From Bacteroides sp. (lineage in GTDB: Bacteria; Bacteroidota; Bacteroidia; Bacteroidales; Muribaculaceae), in the NCBI GenBank assembly GCA_014802045.1, contig JAAVDA010000014.1:1-64000 (forward strand): 64,000 nt of DNA. Reading direction: 5' to 3'. The translations under genes and the position numbers were made by a program. Every line of letters begins with the position of its first letter. Position 1 is the stretch's first letter. Positions 26,698 through 36,119 of the stretch are shown piece by piece. Below the pieces are notes generated by a model. It worked only from the letters and a program-made list of their open reading frames with translations. It had not been told where the DNA came from and did not search any database.

Positions 26698-28829
26698 GAC
26701 TGACAGCAATAGCGGTCGCCGCGGCCGGAGTGGTTGCGGCGGCCTGCACTGCCCGTCATGACGAGATTGCGGCCACAGACCTCACCCGCTATGTAGACCC
26801 AAAAATAGGGAGCGGCGCCCACGGACACGTGTTTGTGGGAGCGAGCGTGCCATTCGGCATGGTGCAGCTCGGCCCTACGAGCATTCCGCAGGCATGGGAC
26901 TGGACTTCAGGCTATCATGACAGCGACAGCACGATTATTGGCTTCTCCCATACCCATCTTTCGGGCACCGGTATCGGCGATCTTTTCGACATAACCGTGA
27001 TGCCGGTGGTCGGTGAGGTGACATATGCGCGTGGCCATCAGGATGATGCCGAGTCAGGGCTCTGGAGCTATGGCGACCGGAGCAGGGAGGTGGTAAGGCC
27101 GGGCTACTACAGCATTCCGCTCGAACGATATGGAATCACAGCCGAGCTGACCGCCACAGAGAGAGTGGGGATACACCGCTACACCTTTCCGGCCGGCGAT
27201 TCATCGGCGGTGGTCATTGACCTGCAGAACGGTGGCTGCTGGGACAGCCCGACATCTGTAGAGATGATTCCGGTGAGCGACCGCCGCATAGCTGGCCACC
27301 GTCACTCCACCGGATGGGCCAAGGATCAGAAGGTATATTTCGTGGCCGAATTTTCGGAGCCTTTTGAGGAGTTTACGCTCCACGGGCGCGATAACCGTTA
27401 CGGACGAGTGGGCTTCGCCCCCTCCGACACTGCACGCAGCGTGATGATGAAGGTGGCTCTGTCGGCCACATCGGTTGAGGCTGCCGAGGCCAATCTGGCT
27501 GCCGAGCTGGGCGGATGGGATTTTGACGCCACTGCGGCAGCGGCGTCAAAGAAATGGAACGACCGTCTGGCAGACATAAAGATAGGCGGCGAGGCTTCAG
27601 ACGCAGACCTGCGGAAGTTTTACACGGCGCTCTATCACTCCATGATTCTGCCTGCGGCTTTCAATGACGCCGGAGCGTCTCCGGCCTATACCATTCTGTC
27701 GCTTTGGGACACTTATCGCGCTCAGTTGCCGCTGCTCACTATCATAGAGCCGGAGAGGAGCGGCGAGATAGCCAATACGATGCTCGATATCTTCGACAGC
27801 CAGGGACGGCTGCCGGTGTGGCATCTCTGGGGCAATGAGACCGACTGCATGATTGGCAATCCAGGCATCATCGCTGTGGCCGATGCGGTGGTGAAGCGTC
27901 TGCCCGGTGTCGACACGGACCGTGCGCTGAAGGCCATGACCGTCACGGCATCTGACACAGCCCGCGGTGGAGCGCTGAGGGAGGCCTACGGATATATACC
28001 GTGCGATCTGATGAAGGAGGCCATTGCATGGGACATGGAATATGCCGTGGCCGACGGAGCTATTGCCGCCGCTGCCGCATCGCTCGGCGATAGTGTGACT
28101 GCACGCAAATATGAGCAGCGGAGCCGTTCGTGGCGCAGTTATTTCGACCCGTCAACCGGTTTTGTGCGCGGTAGGATGGCCGACCGTAGTTGGCGCACAC
28201 CTTTCGACCCCAACTATACGGCTCATCGCAACAATGACTACTGCGAGGGCAATGCGTGGCAATACACATGGCTTGCGCCGCAGGATGTTGACGGGCTGGT
28301 GGAGATGTTCGGAGGGCGTGAGGCTACAGTGGCCGCCCTCGACTCGCTCTTCGCCGCATCGCCTGTGCTTACGGGCGAGGATGTGTCGCCCGATATCAGC
28401 GGTATGATAGGTCAGTATGTCCACGGCAATGAGCCTGGACATCATGCGATATATCTCTACACCATGCTCGGCGAGCAGGCCAAGGCTTCAGCCCGTGTGA
28501 GGCAGGTGCTCGACACCCTTTATAGCGACACACCCGACGGTATTGCCGGAAATGAGGATGCCGGGCAGATGTCGGCATGGTTTGTGCTGTCGTCCTTAGG
28601 ATTCTATCAGGCCGAACCGGCAGGGGCGAGGTTTTGGTTCGGATCGCCGCTTTTTGAGGAGGCGGTGGTTGCGGTGCCCGGCGGCAGTTTCACTGTCAAG
28701 GCTCCGGGGGTGTCGGCCGAACGCCACCGCATAGCTTCTGCCCGGCTCAATGGTGAGGTGCTCTCCCGCCCTTATGTGACCTACGACGAGATAATGGCGG
28801 GAGGTGTGCTTGAATTCGAGCTAATATGA
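26694..28829 (+). CDS. GH92 alpha-mannosidase, lipoprotein
   Basis: A second, divergent family-92 enzyme of 711 residues. It has a lipobox (VAAAC, Cys18), so unlike its partner it is lipidated and may face the periplasm or cell surface. It shares 'TRYVDPKIGSGAHGHVFVGAS', 'YTILSLWDTYRAQ', 'CEGNAWQYTWLAPQD' and GNEDAGQMSAW. The base region has NED where the partner has NDD, suggesting a different mannose linkage preference. It is translationally coupled to the first enzyme (four-base overlap), so the two probably attack one substrate in sequence. Confidence 0.92.
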   Translation: MRLTAIAVAAAGVVAAACTARHDEIAATDLTRYVDPKIGSGAHGHVFVGASVPFGMVQLGPTSIPQAWDWTSGYHDSDSTIIGFSHTHLSGTGIGDLFDITVMPVVGEVTYARGHQDDAESGLWSYGDRSREVVRPGYYSIPLERYGITAELTATERVGIHRYTFPAGDSSAVVIDLQNGGCWDSPTSVEMIPVSDRRIAGHRHSTGWAKDQKVYFVAEFSEPFEEFTLHGRDNRYGRVGFAPSDTARSVMMKVALSATSVEAAEANLAAELGGWDFDATAAAASKKWNDRLADIKIGGEASDADLRKFYTALYHSMILPAAFNDAGASPAYTILSLWDTYRAQLPLLTIIEPERSGEIANTMLDIFDSQGRLPVWHLWGNETDCMIGNPGIIAVADAVVKRLPGVDTDRALKAMTVTASDTARGGALREAYGYIPCDLMKEAIAWDMEYAVADGAIAAAAASLGDSVTARKYEQRSRSWRSYFDPSTGFVRGRMADRSWRTPFDPNYTAHRNNDYCEGNAWQYTWLAPQDVDGLVEMFGGREATVAALDSLFAASPVLTGEDVSPDISGMIGQYVHGNEPGHHAIYLYTMLGEQAKASARVRQVLDTLYSDTPDGIAGNEDAGQMSAWFVLSSLGFYQAEPAGARFWFGSPLFEEAVVAVPGGSFTVKAPGVSAERHRIASARLNGEVLSRPYVTYDEIMAGGVLEFELI

Positions 28830-28903
28830 GTTGGCAAATGTGAAAGAAACAGTTAAATCAGGTGAAATAAGGTATTGCACCGACGCTTGATTTTCACAAC
28901 CTT

Positions 28904-28944
28904 ACCGATGCTGCGGAATTATCTCTGCGGCATCGGTCTTTTTT
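28904..28944 (+). terminator. Terminator of the GH92 operon
   Basis: ACCGATGC (28904-28911) pairs with GCATCGGT (28930-28937), extended by TGC/GCG, and is followed by six T (28939-28944). The remaining intergenic DNA up to 29100 shows nothing else. Confidence 0.85.
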
Positions 28945-29102
28945 GATGGCGACGCTTGCGGGCAGATAGCTGACCGATAAGGGAATAGGGCCCGAAGGGA
29001 TAGATGTGTTGGGATATGCAAAAATATTCATCGGTTATATAATTTTAGCCGAAGTGTGGTGCAGTGTGAAATCAGGGGGTTGACTATGGCGCTGATTGTT
29101 AG

Positions 29103-29110
29103 TAATTTTG
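29103..29110 (+). promoter_or_regulatory. -7 box of the NlpC/P60 gene
   Basis: TAATTTTG, 65 bases before the ATG at 29176. Confidence 0.5.
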
Positions 29111-29175
29111 CAGTCGGAAAAGAGACCGTCGGGCTCTGATGGTTTGATTAGATAGATTTCAAAAATAATAATGTC

Positions 29176-29775
29176 ATGAAAAAGATTTTTGCAGCGGTTA
29201 TCGCTATGGTATGTTTGATTTCATTTGCCGGAAAGGCTAATACTGTTCCGCCACTGAAACTGGATATTAATGTTGATTCGACGTCGTGGACCATTCATGA
29301 TCTCCCGGCCAATCTCTTTAGTCTCAACGACCCGGCAGAGGGAGCCGCCACCGAAGAGGAGTTGATGAGCAAGGTGGCCGCCGATATAGCCGGATTCGCC
29401 TCGCAGTTTGTGGGGCGTCGCTACCGATATGGTTCCACCGGTCCGAAAACATTTGACTGCTCCGGCTTTACGAGCTATATATTCCGCACTGCCGGGATAG
29501 AGCTCAACCGCACCTCGAAGATGCAGTATTCGCAAGGCGAGGAGGTGAGCAAAGAGGAGCTTCGTCCGGGCGACCTGATGTTTTTCAGCAGCCCGCGTAG
29601 CGGCAAAGGACGTGTTGGGCATGTGGCTATGGTGGTTGAGGTCGATGAGATGAGCGGTGCGTGCACCTTCATCCATGCCTCAAGCAGCAAGGGAGTGAGC
29701 TATCAGTCATTTCCTGACGACGGCTATTTCAGCCGTAATTTCATCGGTGCCAAAAGAGTGATTTCGGCCGGTTAA
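29176..29775 (+). CDS. Exported NlpC/P60 cysteine peptidase
   Basis: A 199-residue protein with a signal peptide (1-21), a non-conserved linker (about 22-65) and an NlpC/P60 domain to the end. The catalytic triad residues are visible: Cys95 in FDCSGF, His149 in 'VGHVAMV' and His167 in 'FIHAS'. Such enzymes cut the D-Glu to diamino-acid bond of peptidoglycan stem peptides in the periplasm, for wall growth or recycling. No SH3 or LysM targeting domain is present. It is monocistronic, with a hairpin following. Confidence 0.92.
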   Translation: MKKIFAAVIAMVCLISFAGKANTVPPLKLDINVDSTSWTIHDLPANLFSLNDPAEGAATEEELMSKVAADIAGFASQFVGRRYRYGSTGPKTFDCSGFTSYIFRTAGIELNRTSKMQYSQGEEVSKEELRPGDLMFFSSPRSGKGRVGHVAMVVEVDEMSGACTFIHASSSKGVSYQSFPDDGYFSRNFIGAKRVISAG

Positions 29776-29810
29776 AAAGGCTCAGCAGACATTGTTTTGT
29801 TTATATAGAA

Positions 29811-29850
29811 GACCGGGGCGGCAAGGAAGAGAAACCTTGTCGCCCCGGTC
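29811..29850. terminator. Hairpin between convergent nlpC/P60 gene and rubrerythrin gene
   Basis: GACCGGGGCG (29811-29820) pairs with CGCCCCGGTC (29841-29850), and the stem continues inward through AAGG/CCTT for about 16 bp with one G-T pair. No T-run on either side, so it may stall transcription from both directions without being a classical terminator. Confidence 0.6.
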
Positions 29851-29864
29851 CGGTTATCAGAGGT

Positions 29865-30446
29865 TTAGTAGTTGTCTGCTTTGCGCTCGAAGAAGCCCTG
29901 GGGCTTTTCGCAGGCCGGACAGCGCTTGGGCGCTGAGGTGCCTTTGTGGGTGAATCCGCAGTAGCGGCACTGCCATTCCACAGGCTCTTCGGAGGTGAAC
30001 ACAGTGTCGGTGGTCACTCTTTCGAGCAGGCGGCGGTAGCGCTCTTCATGGCCTTTCTCGACCTTGGCCACATTGTTGAAGAGAGCGGCGATGAGGGGAA
30101 AGCCCTCTTCTTTGGCCACTTGACCAAACTCAACATACATATCGGCCCACTCCTCATGCTCTCCGGCTGCGGCTTCGCGGAGGTTGGTGGCGGTGTCGCC
30201 TACCGGACCGGCGGGATAGGATGCGGTGATTTCGAGCATGCCCTCTTCAAGAAAGCTGAAGAAGCGTTTTGCATGGGCATATTCCTGAGCGGCTGTTTCG
30301 AGGAAGATTGCTGCAATCTGCTCGTAGCCTTCCTGCTGAGCCACTTCGGCAAAGATGGTGTAGCGGCCGCGTGCCTGAGATTCACCGGCAAATGATTTGA
30401 GGAGGTTTGATTCGGTGCGAGTGCCTTTGATAGATTTCTTGTCCAT
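29865..30446 (-). CDS. rbr: Rubrerythrin
   Basis: A 193-residue rubrerythrin. ATG 30446 (start [12 protein letters not shown]) is the standard family start; the upstream extension of the frame is spurious. The ferritin-like four-helix di-iron domain (about 1-145) carries the Glu/His ligands in '[11 protein letters not shown]', 'EYAHAKRFF', '[10 protein letters not shown]' and '[12 protein letters not shown]'. A C-terminal rubredoxin knuckle (CRYCG and CPAC) binds one iron. It reduces hydrogen peroxide in the anaerobe's cytoplasm using a rubredoxin-type donor. Confidence 0.95.
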   Translation of the reverse strand: MDKKSIKGTRTESNLLKSFAGESQARGRYTIFAEVAQQEGYEQIAAIFLETAAQEYAHAKRFFSFLEEGMLEITASYPAGPVGDTATNLREAAAGEHEEWADMYVEFGQVAKEEGFPLIAALFNNVAKVEKGHEERYRRLLERVTTDTVFTSEEPVEWQCRYCGFTHKGTSAPKRCPACEKPQGFFERKADNY

Positions 30447-30525
30447 GAATGTTGGGTTGTGTGTAGGTGTTGAAACGATTTTTCTTTTCAACGCCTGGTG
30501 TGAGGCATTTGTTCGCTTCCCGGGC

Positions 30526-30565
30526 AAAAAAATAGCGCCTGCCTCCGCAACCGGAGGAAGGCGCT
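30526..30565 (-). terminator. Terminator of rho
   Basis: On the minus strand a 14-position stem with one mismatch (30565-30552 with 30547-30534) and a four-base loop is followed by TA and seven T (30532-30526). It lies 41 bases after the rho stop and separates rho from rubrerythrin. Confidence 0.85.
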
Positions 30566-30606
30566 TGTGGCTGGAGCGTTGCTGCAGGAGCGCTGAAGAG
30601 GTGAAA

Positions 30607-32739
30607 TCAGTCGCCCATGGTGCGGAGTAATTCGTCGTTGTCAGTGGTGCGCTCCATGCGGTCTTTGATAAATTCCATCGCTTCGATAGAATTGCGGTCT
30701 GAGAGGAAGCGGCGGAGAATCCACATGCGGTTGAGGGTTTCGTTGCGCAGCAGGAGATCGTCGCGACGTGTGCTTGACGCCATGATGTCGACAGCGGGAA
30801 ACACTCTCTTGTTGGAGAGTTTGCGGTCGAGCTGCAGTTCCATGTTGCCGGTGCCCTTGAACTCTTCAAAGATCACTTCGTCCATCTTAGAGCTTGTTTC
30901 GGTGAGGGCGGTGGCGATGATGGTGAGCGAGCCTCCGTTTTCGATATTGCGTGCGGCTCCGAAGAAGCGCTTAGGTTTCTGGAGGGCGTTGGCGTCGACA
31001 CCGCCGGAGAGGATTTTGCCGGAGGCCGGCGACACGGTGTTGTAGGCACGCGCCAGACGGGTTATTGAGTCGAGGAGTATCACCACGTCATGACCGCACT
31101 CCACAAGGCGTTTGGCCTTTTCGAGCACGATGCCGGCAATTTTCACGTGGCGCTCGGCGGGTTCGTCAAAAGTAGATGCGATAACTTCGGCATTGACGCT
31201 GCGGCTCATGTCGGTTACCTCTTCCGGACGCTCGTCGATGAGGAGAATCATGATATAGGTTTCCGGATGGTTTTCGGCAATAGCGTTGGCTATATCTTTG
31301 AGAAGTATGGTCTTACCGGTTTTGGGAGGGGCTACGATGAGACCACGCTGACCTTTGCCTATGGGCGAGAACATGTCGACCACGCGGGTTGAGATATTGC
31401 AAGTGCGTCCGCTTGTGAGGTCGAATTTCTCGTCGGGGAAGAGAGGGGTGAGATGTTCGAATGGCACACGGTCGCGGATAAATTCCGGTGAGCGTCCGTT
31501 GACGCTAATCACGCTCGTGAGAGGGAAATACTTATCACCTTCGCGGGGGGGACGCACATAGGCTTCCACCACGTCGCCGGTCTTGAGACCGTAGGATTTT
31601 ATCTGCTGCTGGGTCACATAAACGTCGTCGGGCGAAGAGAGATAGTTATAGTCGCTCGAACGGAGGAAACCGTAGCCTTCGGGAATTATTTCGAGCACGC
31701 CTGACGCCTGGATGATACCGTCGAAGTTGTATTGCTGCTCCTGACGGGGCTGCTGTGGCTGCTGGTTATTGCGGTTTTTCTGCTTCTTATTCTTGGGCTG
31801 CTGGTTGGGGTTGCGCTGTTCCTGCCATGGCTCGCCGATAACTATTGGGGCTGTGGCGGCAGCGGCGGCGGCAGCGGCGGCCGCTTCTTCTTTCTCGCGC
31901 TGCGAACGGGGCACGAATCGACGTCCTTCCGAACGAGGGAAGAATGCTCCGAACTCGCCACCGTTGTTCTTGGGGCGGAAATCGCGTCGGGGCTGATTGT
32001 CGGGAGCCTTAGTCTGTTCGGGCGCTCCTTCCGGCTCCTGCCCGGCAGAGACTTTTTTCTGCTCTTCTTCAGGTTGCTGTTGGGGGCGTGTATTGGCCGC
32101 CTGATTGAAGTCTTCTGATTCAGCAGCGGGAAGAGCCACGGGGAGGGGAGCGAGAAGAGTCAGGTCGTCGCGATGATCCGTTTCCGGTTCGGCCAGCGGC
32201 AGGGTTTCAGCAGAAGCTGTAGGCTCAGAATTATGATTGCGTGAGCCGCGCGGACGTCCGCGACGGGGTTTTTCGCGCGGTTCCTGATTTTCGGCAGCCA
32301 CCTCTTCGGGCTTCTGCAGGGCTTCAGCGGCCGGAGCATCTGCTTCGGCAGCAGGAGTCTGAGGGGTAGAAGGAGCTGTAGGGGCGACCTGCTGAGCCTC
32401 TTTTTCTGCCTTAGGCTTGCGTCCGCGTCGTTTGGGAGCCGGCCGTTCGGGTGCCTGAGCTTCGGGCTGAGCTGAAGCCTGGTCGGTATTTTCGGGTTCG
32501 GAGGCCGCTTCGGGCTCTGCGGTTGCGTTTTTACGTGGGCGTCCGGGTTTTGCACCGGGTTTCGGGCCTCGGCGTTTTTTCTCGGCTGCATTTGCCGCGA
32601 AATCAATGGCCTGCTGGTCGAGAATGAAATTTATGAGATTGTCTGTAGAAGCAGAAGAGGCTTTTTCCATGCCCATTTTTTCTGCTATCTGCTTGAGTTC
32701 GGTTTCCGGTTTTTCCTGAAGCTCTGATATATTAAACAT
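30607..32739 (-). CDS. rho: Transcription termination factor Rho, long N-terminal extension
   Basis: A 710-residue Rho. The Rho_N helical domain (about 1-48) is followed by about 290 residues of low-complexity Pro/Glu/Ala/Gln/Arg/Lys sequence with RGRK- and RPRK-type AT-hook-like basic patches. Then come the RNA-binding cold-shock domain (about 345-425, '[13 protein letters not shown]') and the hexameric ATPase with Walker A PPKTGKT, '[15 protein letters not shown]', '[11 protein letters not shown]' and the Q-loop region. The standard Rho is about 420 residues; the insert is a known trait of Bacteroidota Rho and is expected to be disordered and RNA-binding. It ends transcription of unprotected RNA. 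It has its own promoter and a 304-base leader. Confidence 0.96.
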   Translation of the reverse strand: MFNISELQEKPETELKQIAEKMGMEKASSASTDNLINFILDQQAIDFAANAAEKKRRGPKPGAKPGRPRKNATAEPEAASEPENTDQASAQPEAQAPERPAPKRRGRKPKAEKEAQQVAPTAPSTPQTPAAEADAPAAEALQKPEEVAAENQEPREKPRRGRPRGSRNHNSEPTASAETLPLAEPETDHRDDLTLLAPLPVALPAAESEDFNQAANTRPQQQPEEEQKKVSAGQEPEGAPEQTKAPDNQPRRDFRPKNNGGEFGAFFPRSEGRRFVPRSQREKEEAAAAAAAAAATAPIVIGEPWQEQRNPNQQPKNKKQKNRNNQQPQQPRQEQQYNFDGIIQASGVLEIIPEGYGFLRSSDYNYLSSPDDVYVTQQQIKSYGLKTGDVVEAYVRPPREGDKYFPLTSVISVNGRSPEFIRDRVPFEHLTPLFPDEKFDLTSGRTCNISTRVVDMFSPIGKGQRGLIVAPPKTGKTILLKDIANAIAENHPETYIMILLIDERPEEVTDMSRSVNAEVIASTFDEPAERHVKIAGIVLEKAKRLVECGHDVVILLDSITRLARAYNTVSPASGKILSGGVDANALQKPKRFFGAARNIENGGSLTIIATALTETSSKMDEVIFEEFKGTGNMELQLDRKLSNKRVFPAVDIMASSTRRDDLLLRNETLNRMWILRRFLSDRNSIEAMEFIKDRMERTTDNDELLRTMGD

Positions 32740-33057
32740 TTTCGCTTAAAAGAGGTTGATTCTGAGTTGAATTTCCGCATATTCCGAGCCGCATGAATCA
32801 TGTCGGCGCATTATGCGTGGGATAATTGAAACTGGTGTGGAGGAGAGATAGTTAACGATTTTGTGGGGTTCGCTCTGAAAAGAGCGATGGAGTGATGAAT
32901 AATGCGGCTATGCATCAGATTGCCTCAGCTTTATTACTGCGAGCGGGCCGTAGGGGAGGTGAAAGCGTGAGACGAGCAGGAGAGAAAAGGCAGAAACCTG
33001 CATGGCTTCCGGCGGAAGCATAGGCAAGCGCGGTTGCCTTAATCCGGTGCAAAGTTA
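32740..33057 (-). promoter_or_regulatory. rho promoter and long leader
   Basis: TAACTTTG on the minus strand (33057-33050) starts a leader of about 304 bases. Right at its 5' end are two hairpins, AGGCAA/TTGCCT (33022-33039) and CTTCCG/CGGAAG near 33006-33018. The rest lacks an open frame. Long leaders on rho genes are used elsewhere for self-limitation by Rho; that function is inferred here. Confidence 0.55.
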
Positions 33058-33204
33058 CATCTATTTTTCTAAATTAACAACCAACTTCCCCGAAATGTTT
33101 ATCCATTCATATCTCATTATCAACCTCCACATAAATCAGTCTTAGCAAGTTCGTAAATTGAGAAAGATTATTAACTTTTCAGAGAAGATAAAAAACCTAA
33201 ATCA

Positions 33205-33925
33205 ATGAGAAACAAAGGAAAATCAAGAGATTTCATATATGAGTATGAGGGTCAATCAGTGGTCTACACAATTGTTGACGAGATAAGCAGAACCTGTATA
33301 ACCAAAGAAGCAAAAGAGTATGGTGAGACAGGTAATTTCAAGCTGCTCGGCGCTGACAAAACTTATATTTCCGGAAAATCTTTATAGCATAGGTCGGGAA
33401 GCATTTGATGGTTGTGAGTCGTTGAAGTATCTGTATATTCCGGAATCAGTAAGTTTTATAGGTAAACAGGCATTTATGGGTTGTGAGAAATTGGAAACAG
33501 TGGAATTTGCAAGTGTAGAGACTGTGTGTGAGATGTATTTTGCATTTAACCCATCAAGTTATACCAAACGATTATATATAGCAGGAGAGGAAGTGTCGCA
33601 TTTAGTGATTCCGCCAACTGTAAGTATTATAAATCAAGATGCATTCTGGAATTCTCAAAGTCTTATTTCTGTTGAAATTCCCGATACTGTGACTGAGATT
33701 GGTATGAGGGCCTTCTTTTATTGCGTGAATCTCAAGGAAATTAGAATTCCGGATTCCGTGAAAAAAATAAATTGGGGGGCATTCTTTGGATGTGAATCTT
33801 TGATGAGGGTGTTTTTGGGGCGAGGGTTGCAGGAAATAGATATTTTAAGAGAATTCAGGAGGTATAAAGAAAAAGATGGGTCACCCACAATTGGTGCCCA
33901 CCTTTTATGTAGATTAAAAAGTTAA
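33205..33925 (+). pseudogene. Decayed BspA-type leucine-rich-repeat gene
   Basis: Two open frames share one gene. The first (33205-33387) gives 'YEYEGQSVVYTIVDEISRTC', the usual opening of BspA-type LRR proteins. The second, in the next frame (readable from about 33340 to 33925), carries LRR_5 repeats such as 'GREAFDGCESLKYLYIPESV' and 'MRAFFYCVNLKEIRIPDSV'. A frameshift joins them near 33345-33385. No signal peptide precedes the first piece, and the last 30 residues lose the repeat pattern. Intact relatives are surface or secreted adhesion proteins. It ends 24 bases from the left att site of the mobile element. Confidence 0.7.
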
Positions 33926-33948
33926 TATCTTGGTGTGTAGGAGTTGGG

Positions 33949-33964
33949 TTATTCCCACTCGATT
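33949..33964. repeat. attL core, guaA 3'-end fragment
   Basis: 16 bases identical to the end of guaA at 46948-46963. Identity stops on both sides, as expected for a crossover core. Confidence 0.85.
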
Positions 33965-34458
33965 AAGCGTTTAATTTGTGAATGGGCTGATATATCGTGA
34001 GTTATGTTTGCTGTTCGTTTCATCGGGGTTGAAAATCGGGGTTGTTTTTGATTTTGCAGGCGCGCTGTAGGACAGTCAGTTAAGCTGAAAATTCCGTGCT
34101 GTCTGCTGGGATTTTCTCTGTCTCTTCCGTTTCAGTTGGCTTTGCGACTGCAAAGTTACAAAAATTTTGTAATTCTCACAACCTCAATGTGCTACACTTT
34201 TAGCGCATCCTCTAAGGCTGTAGCAGAGAAGCCTGGGAGTGTTGTAATCAGATGTTTGAAACGCTTAAAGGATTGAAAGACCGTGATATAGGTAACCCTC
34301 CATACCCCCTTCCTCCCTCCATGCCTTAAGGGGCGCACATCCGTGTCCCGTATAAAGGTAAAAATTTTCCTGGGAATTACAGAGTACTGTACCAACTGTT
34401 GAGGTGTGCCATTTTAATCTTTCTGAGAGCATTTGATACACCATCAAAGTGTGACAGC
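33965..34458. other. Gene-free left end of the element
   Basis: About 490 bases with no credible gene. It holds a direct repeat ATCGGGGTTG at 34022-34031 and 34035-34044, matching heptamers near the right end and perhaps integrase arm sites. It also holds a minus-strand -7 box TAACTTTG (34158-34151) pointing outward towards attL with no frame behind it. The rest, up to the first cargo stop, shows no structure I can name. Confidence 0.45.
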
Positions 34459-35238
34459 CTAATCTTTTAAGTTATGTTGGCGCAGTCGTGCGAGGAAGCT
34501 GTCAATTTCGGATTGGTCGCGTGTATTGCGCGAATAGCCGTTCTTCTCGAACCATGGGTTCATTTCGTTTGTGATTACGTTGAGTTTTTCAAACAGCCCA
34601 CGGAAGGAGTAAACATATAAGTCATTCACAAACCAGCCTATATAAAGTCTGTCTCGGTCGAGCCAAATATCAAGGTCGATGGGATAACGGATAGTAGATG
34701 GTACATTCAGTTTTTTCTGCGTCTCTGCCAGCGGAGGTATGACTGTTTTTCTTAGGAGTGCGATTTCTTCGCTGTCTTCATCGTAGTAATAGCAATGTCG
34801 AGGATTCTTTGCGCTCATCCCCATGAGCCGTCGAGAAAGATAATACCGCAACCTCCATGCGGAGTAGCCATCATGGTAATAGGCAGCATCCATAATAACA
34901 TATCTTTCGGCAATAGTCGAAAAGGCTCGGAAGTCTTCTCGCTGTGCGAACCAACGATAATTACTGACGTTCTCGAATAGGTGCCAGTCGATGAAGCGAA
35001 AGAGTTTGATGTAATGCTTTGGGGGATTCGGACTCTCCTCAAATCGCCACTCTGAAATACCGAACTTCTCGCTTAGATGCGAGATTAGCCAGTTGGGAAT
35101 ATTGAAGACGAGTATAGCGTTTCTCTCATGGTCGATTGCGTAGATATAGTGAGCGTGACTCAACCAGTTTGTCGCTTCAATCTCCTTGGACGACTCGGCT
35201 TCAACGGATAGCGTGAGGTAGTTATGAATGTGTTCCAT
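34459..35238 (-). CDS. Unknown protein, third gene of the NADAR operon
   Basis: A soluble protein of 259 residues rich in aromatic residues (Trp, Tyr, His); no family recognised. Blocks include 'NWLSHAHYIYAIDHERNAILVFNIPNW' in shorter parts, 'FRFIDWHLFENVSNYRWF' and 'LDIWLDRDRLYIGWFVNDLYV'. I chose ATG 35238, which follows an AT-rich stretch typical of starts here; ATG 35280 would add 14 residues. It is the last of three same-strand genes after the NADAR gene and may form one system with them. No signal, membrane helix or known catalytic motif is visible. Confidence 0.7.
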   Translation of the reverse strand: MEHIHNYLTLSVEAESSKEIEATNWLSHAHYIYAIDHERNAILVFNIPNWLISHLSEKFGISEWRFEESPNPPKHYIKLFRFIDWHLFENVSNYRWFAQREDFRAFSTIAERYVIMDAAYYHDGYSAWRLRYYLSRRLMGMSAKNPRHCYYYDEDSEEIALLRKTVIPPLAETQKKLNVPSTIRYPIDLDIWLDRDRLYIGWFVNDLYVYSFRGLFEKLNVITNEMNPWFEKNGYSRNTRDQSEIDSFLARLRQHNLKD

Positions 35239-35323
35239 ATAATATAAGGTGTGGATTGCGTAAGTTAATGGACTGTGCATGGAGAGACAGCACAGCCCAT
35301 TCTCCGTGAGTGGTGAGCGCGGA

Positions 35324-36100
35324 TTATTTCTCTATGATGGTAAAGTAGTCTTTTAACTGGGGGCAAGCCTTGAGCATTACTTCAAAGAAGCGCACTACGG
35401 CTTCGGTGGTGGCTGGTGTGGGAGAAATGCCAGCGTTCTTGAACCATTCGGTAAAGAAGGTCTGAAAGCGGTTCTTTTCTGCAAACGCCGGGCCACGGTC
35501 GCCTGACTCAGCCCACTGGGGAGTTACCCAACCAGTTCCGACGTAGAGACTTCGCACCGCATCAGTGCGGGTGTCGATGGAGAGGTTGAGGCGTAGGGCG
35601 AACCAGTCGTTTTCGTCTTGACCGAGACACTCGGTAATGAAGCGCGTGAGGAGGCTCTTTCCCTCATCTGCGTTATGGCATACTACTAATTTCATAGGTG
35701 TGTAATTTGGAGGTGTTATATATGATGTGATTTCGAGATATTCACCAAGGCTGGGAATATGAGAGAGGAAGTAACTGAATGTGCTTACAATCTCATCAAA
35801 GTAGAATGGACTGAGACAGATGCCATTCTTATCACCGAAACGGCATAGCGAACCGCAAAGCCCCAGGGCACGGCTGAAAGTCATGCGCTGTCTAAGGCGA
35901 TAGGCGGCTTCGAGGTCAGTCTTCCAATCCGTTTGCATATCCGTCACTTGACCGAGTTCGTCAAGAGTGAGCGAGACGGTGATATATACTGGGCTACGGA
36001 TTTTCAGCTCATCTTCGAGGAGTTGGGCGATGGTGTCTTCAACTGCCTGCTTCATGTCGGGGCGTAGGCGCACAGCAAGGACGCACTTATGGATGTTCAT
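35324..36100 (-). CDS. Unknown protein, second gene of the NADAR operon
   Basis: A 258-residue soluble protein, not recognised. An alpha/beta N-terminal part opens with 'KCVLAVRLRPDMKQAVEDTI'; the middle has 'GLCGSLCRFGDKNGICLSPFYF' (three Cys in 12 residues), and the C-terminal part has 'VGTGWVTPQW' and a helical end. It starts 19 bases after the NADAR stop. I looked for ADP-ribosyltransferase triads that would fit a NADAR partner and saw none convincing. Confidence 0.7.
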   Translation of the reverse strand: MNIHKCVLAVRLRPDMKQAVEDTIAQLLEDELKIRSPVYITVSLTLDELGQVTDMQTDWKTDLEAAYRLRQRMTFSRALGLCGSLCRFGDKNGICLSPFYFDEIVSTFSYFLSHIPSLGEYLEITSYITPPNYTPMKLVVCHNADEGKSLLTRFITECLGQDENDWFALRLNLSIDTRTDAVRSLYVGTGWVTPQWAESGDRGPAFAEKNRFQTFFTEWFKNAGISPTPATTEAVVRFFEVMLKACPQLKDYFTIIEK

Positions 36101-36119
36101 AAGCGAAAGATGTTGTGAG

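Noticed and set aside
24619..26709. 696-residue minus-strand open frame opposite the first GH92 gene
   Set aside because: A by-product of GC-rich codon use; the plus strand is a full GH92 enzyme with all conserved blocks.
30447..30869. Long N-terminal extension of rubrerythrin
   Set aside because: The extension runs through the rho terminator and lacks protein-like composition; ATG 30446 gives the standard rubrerythrin start.
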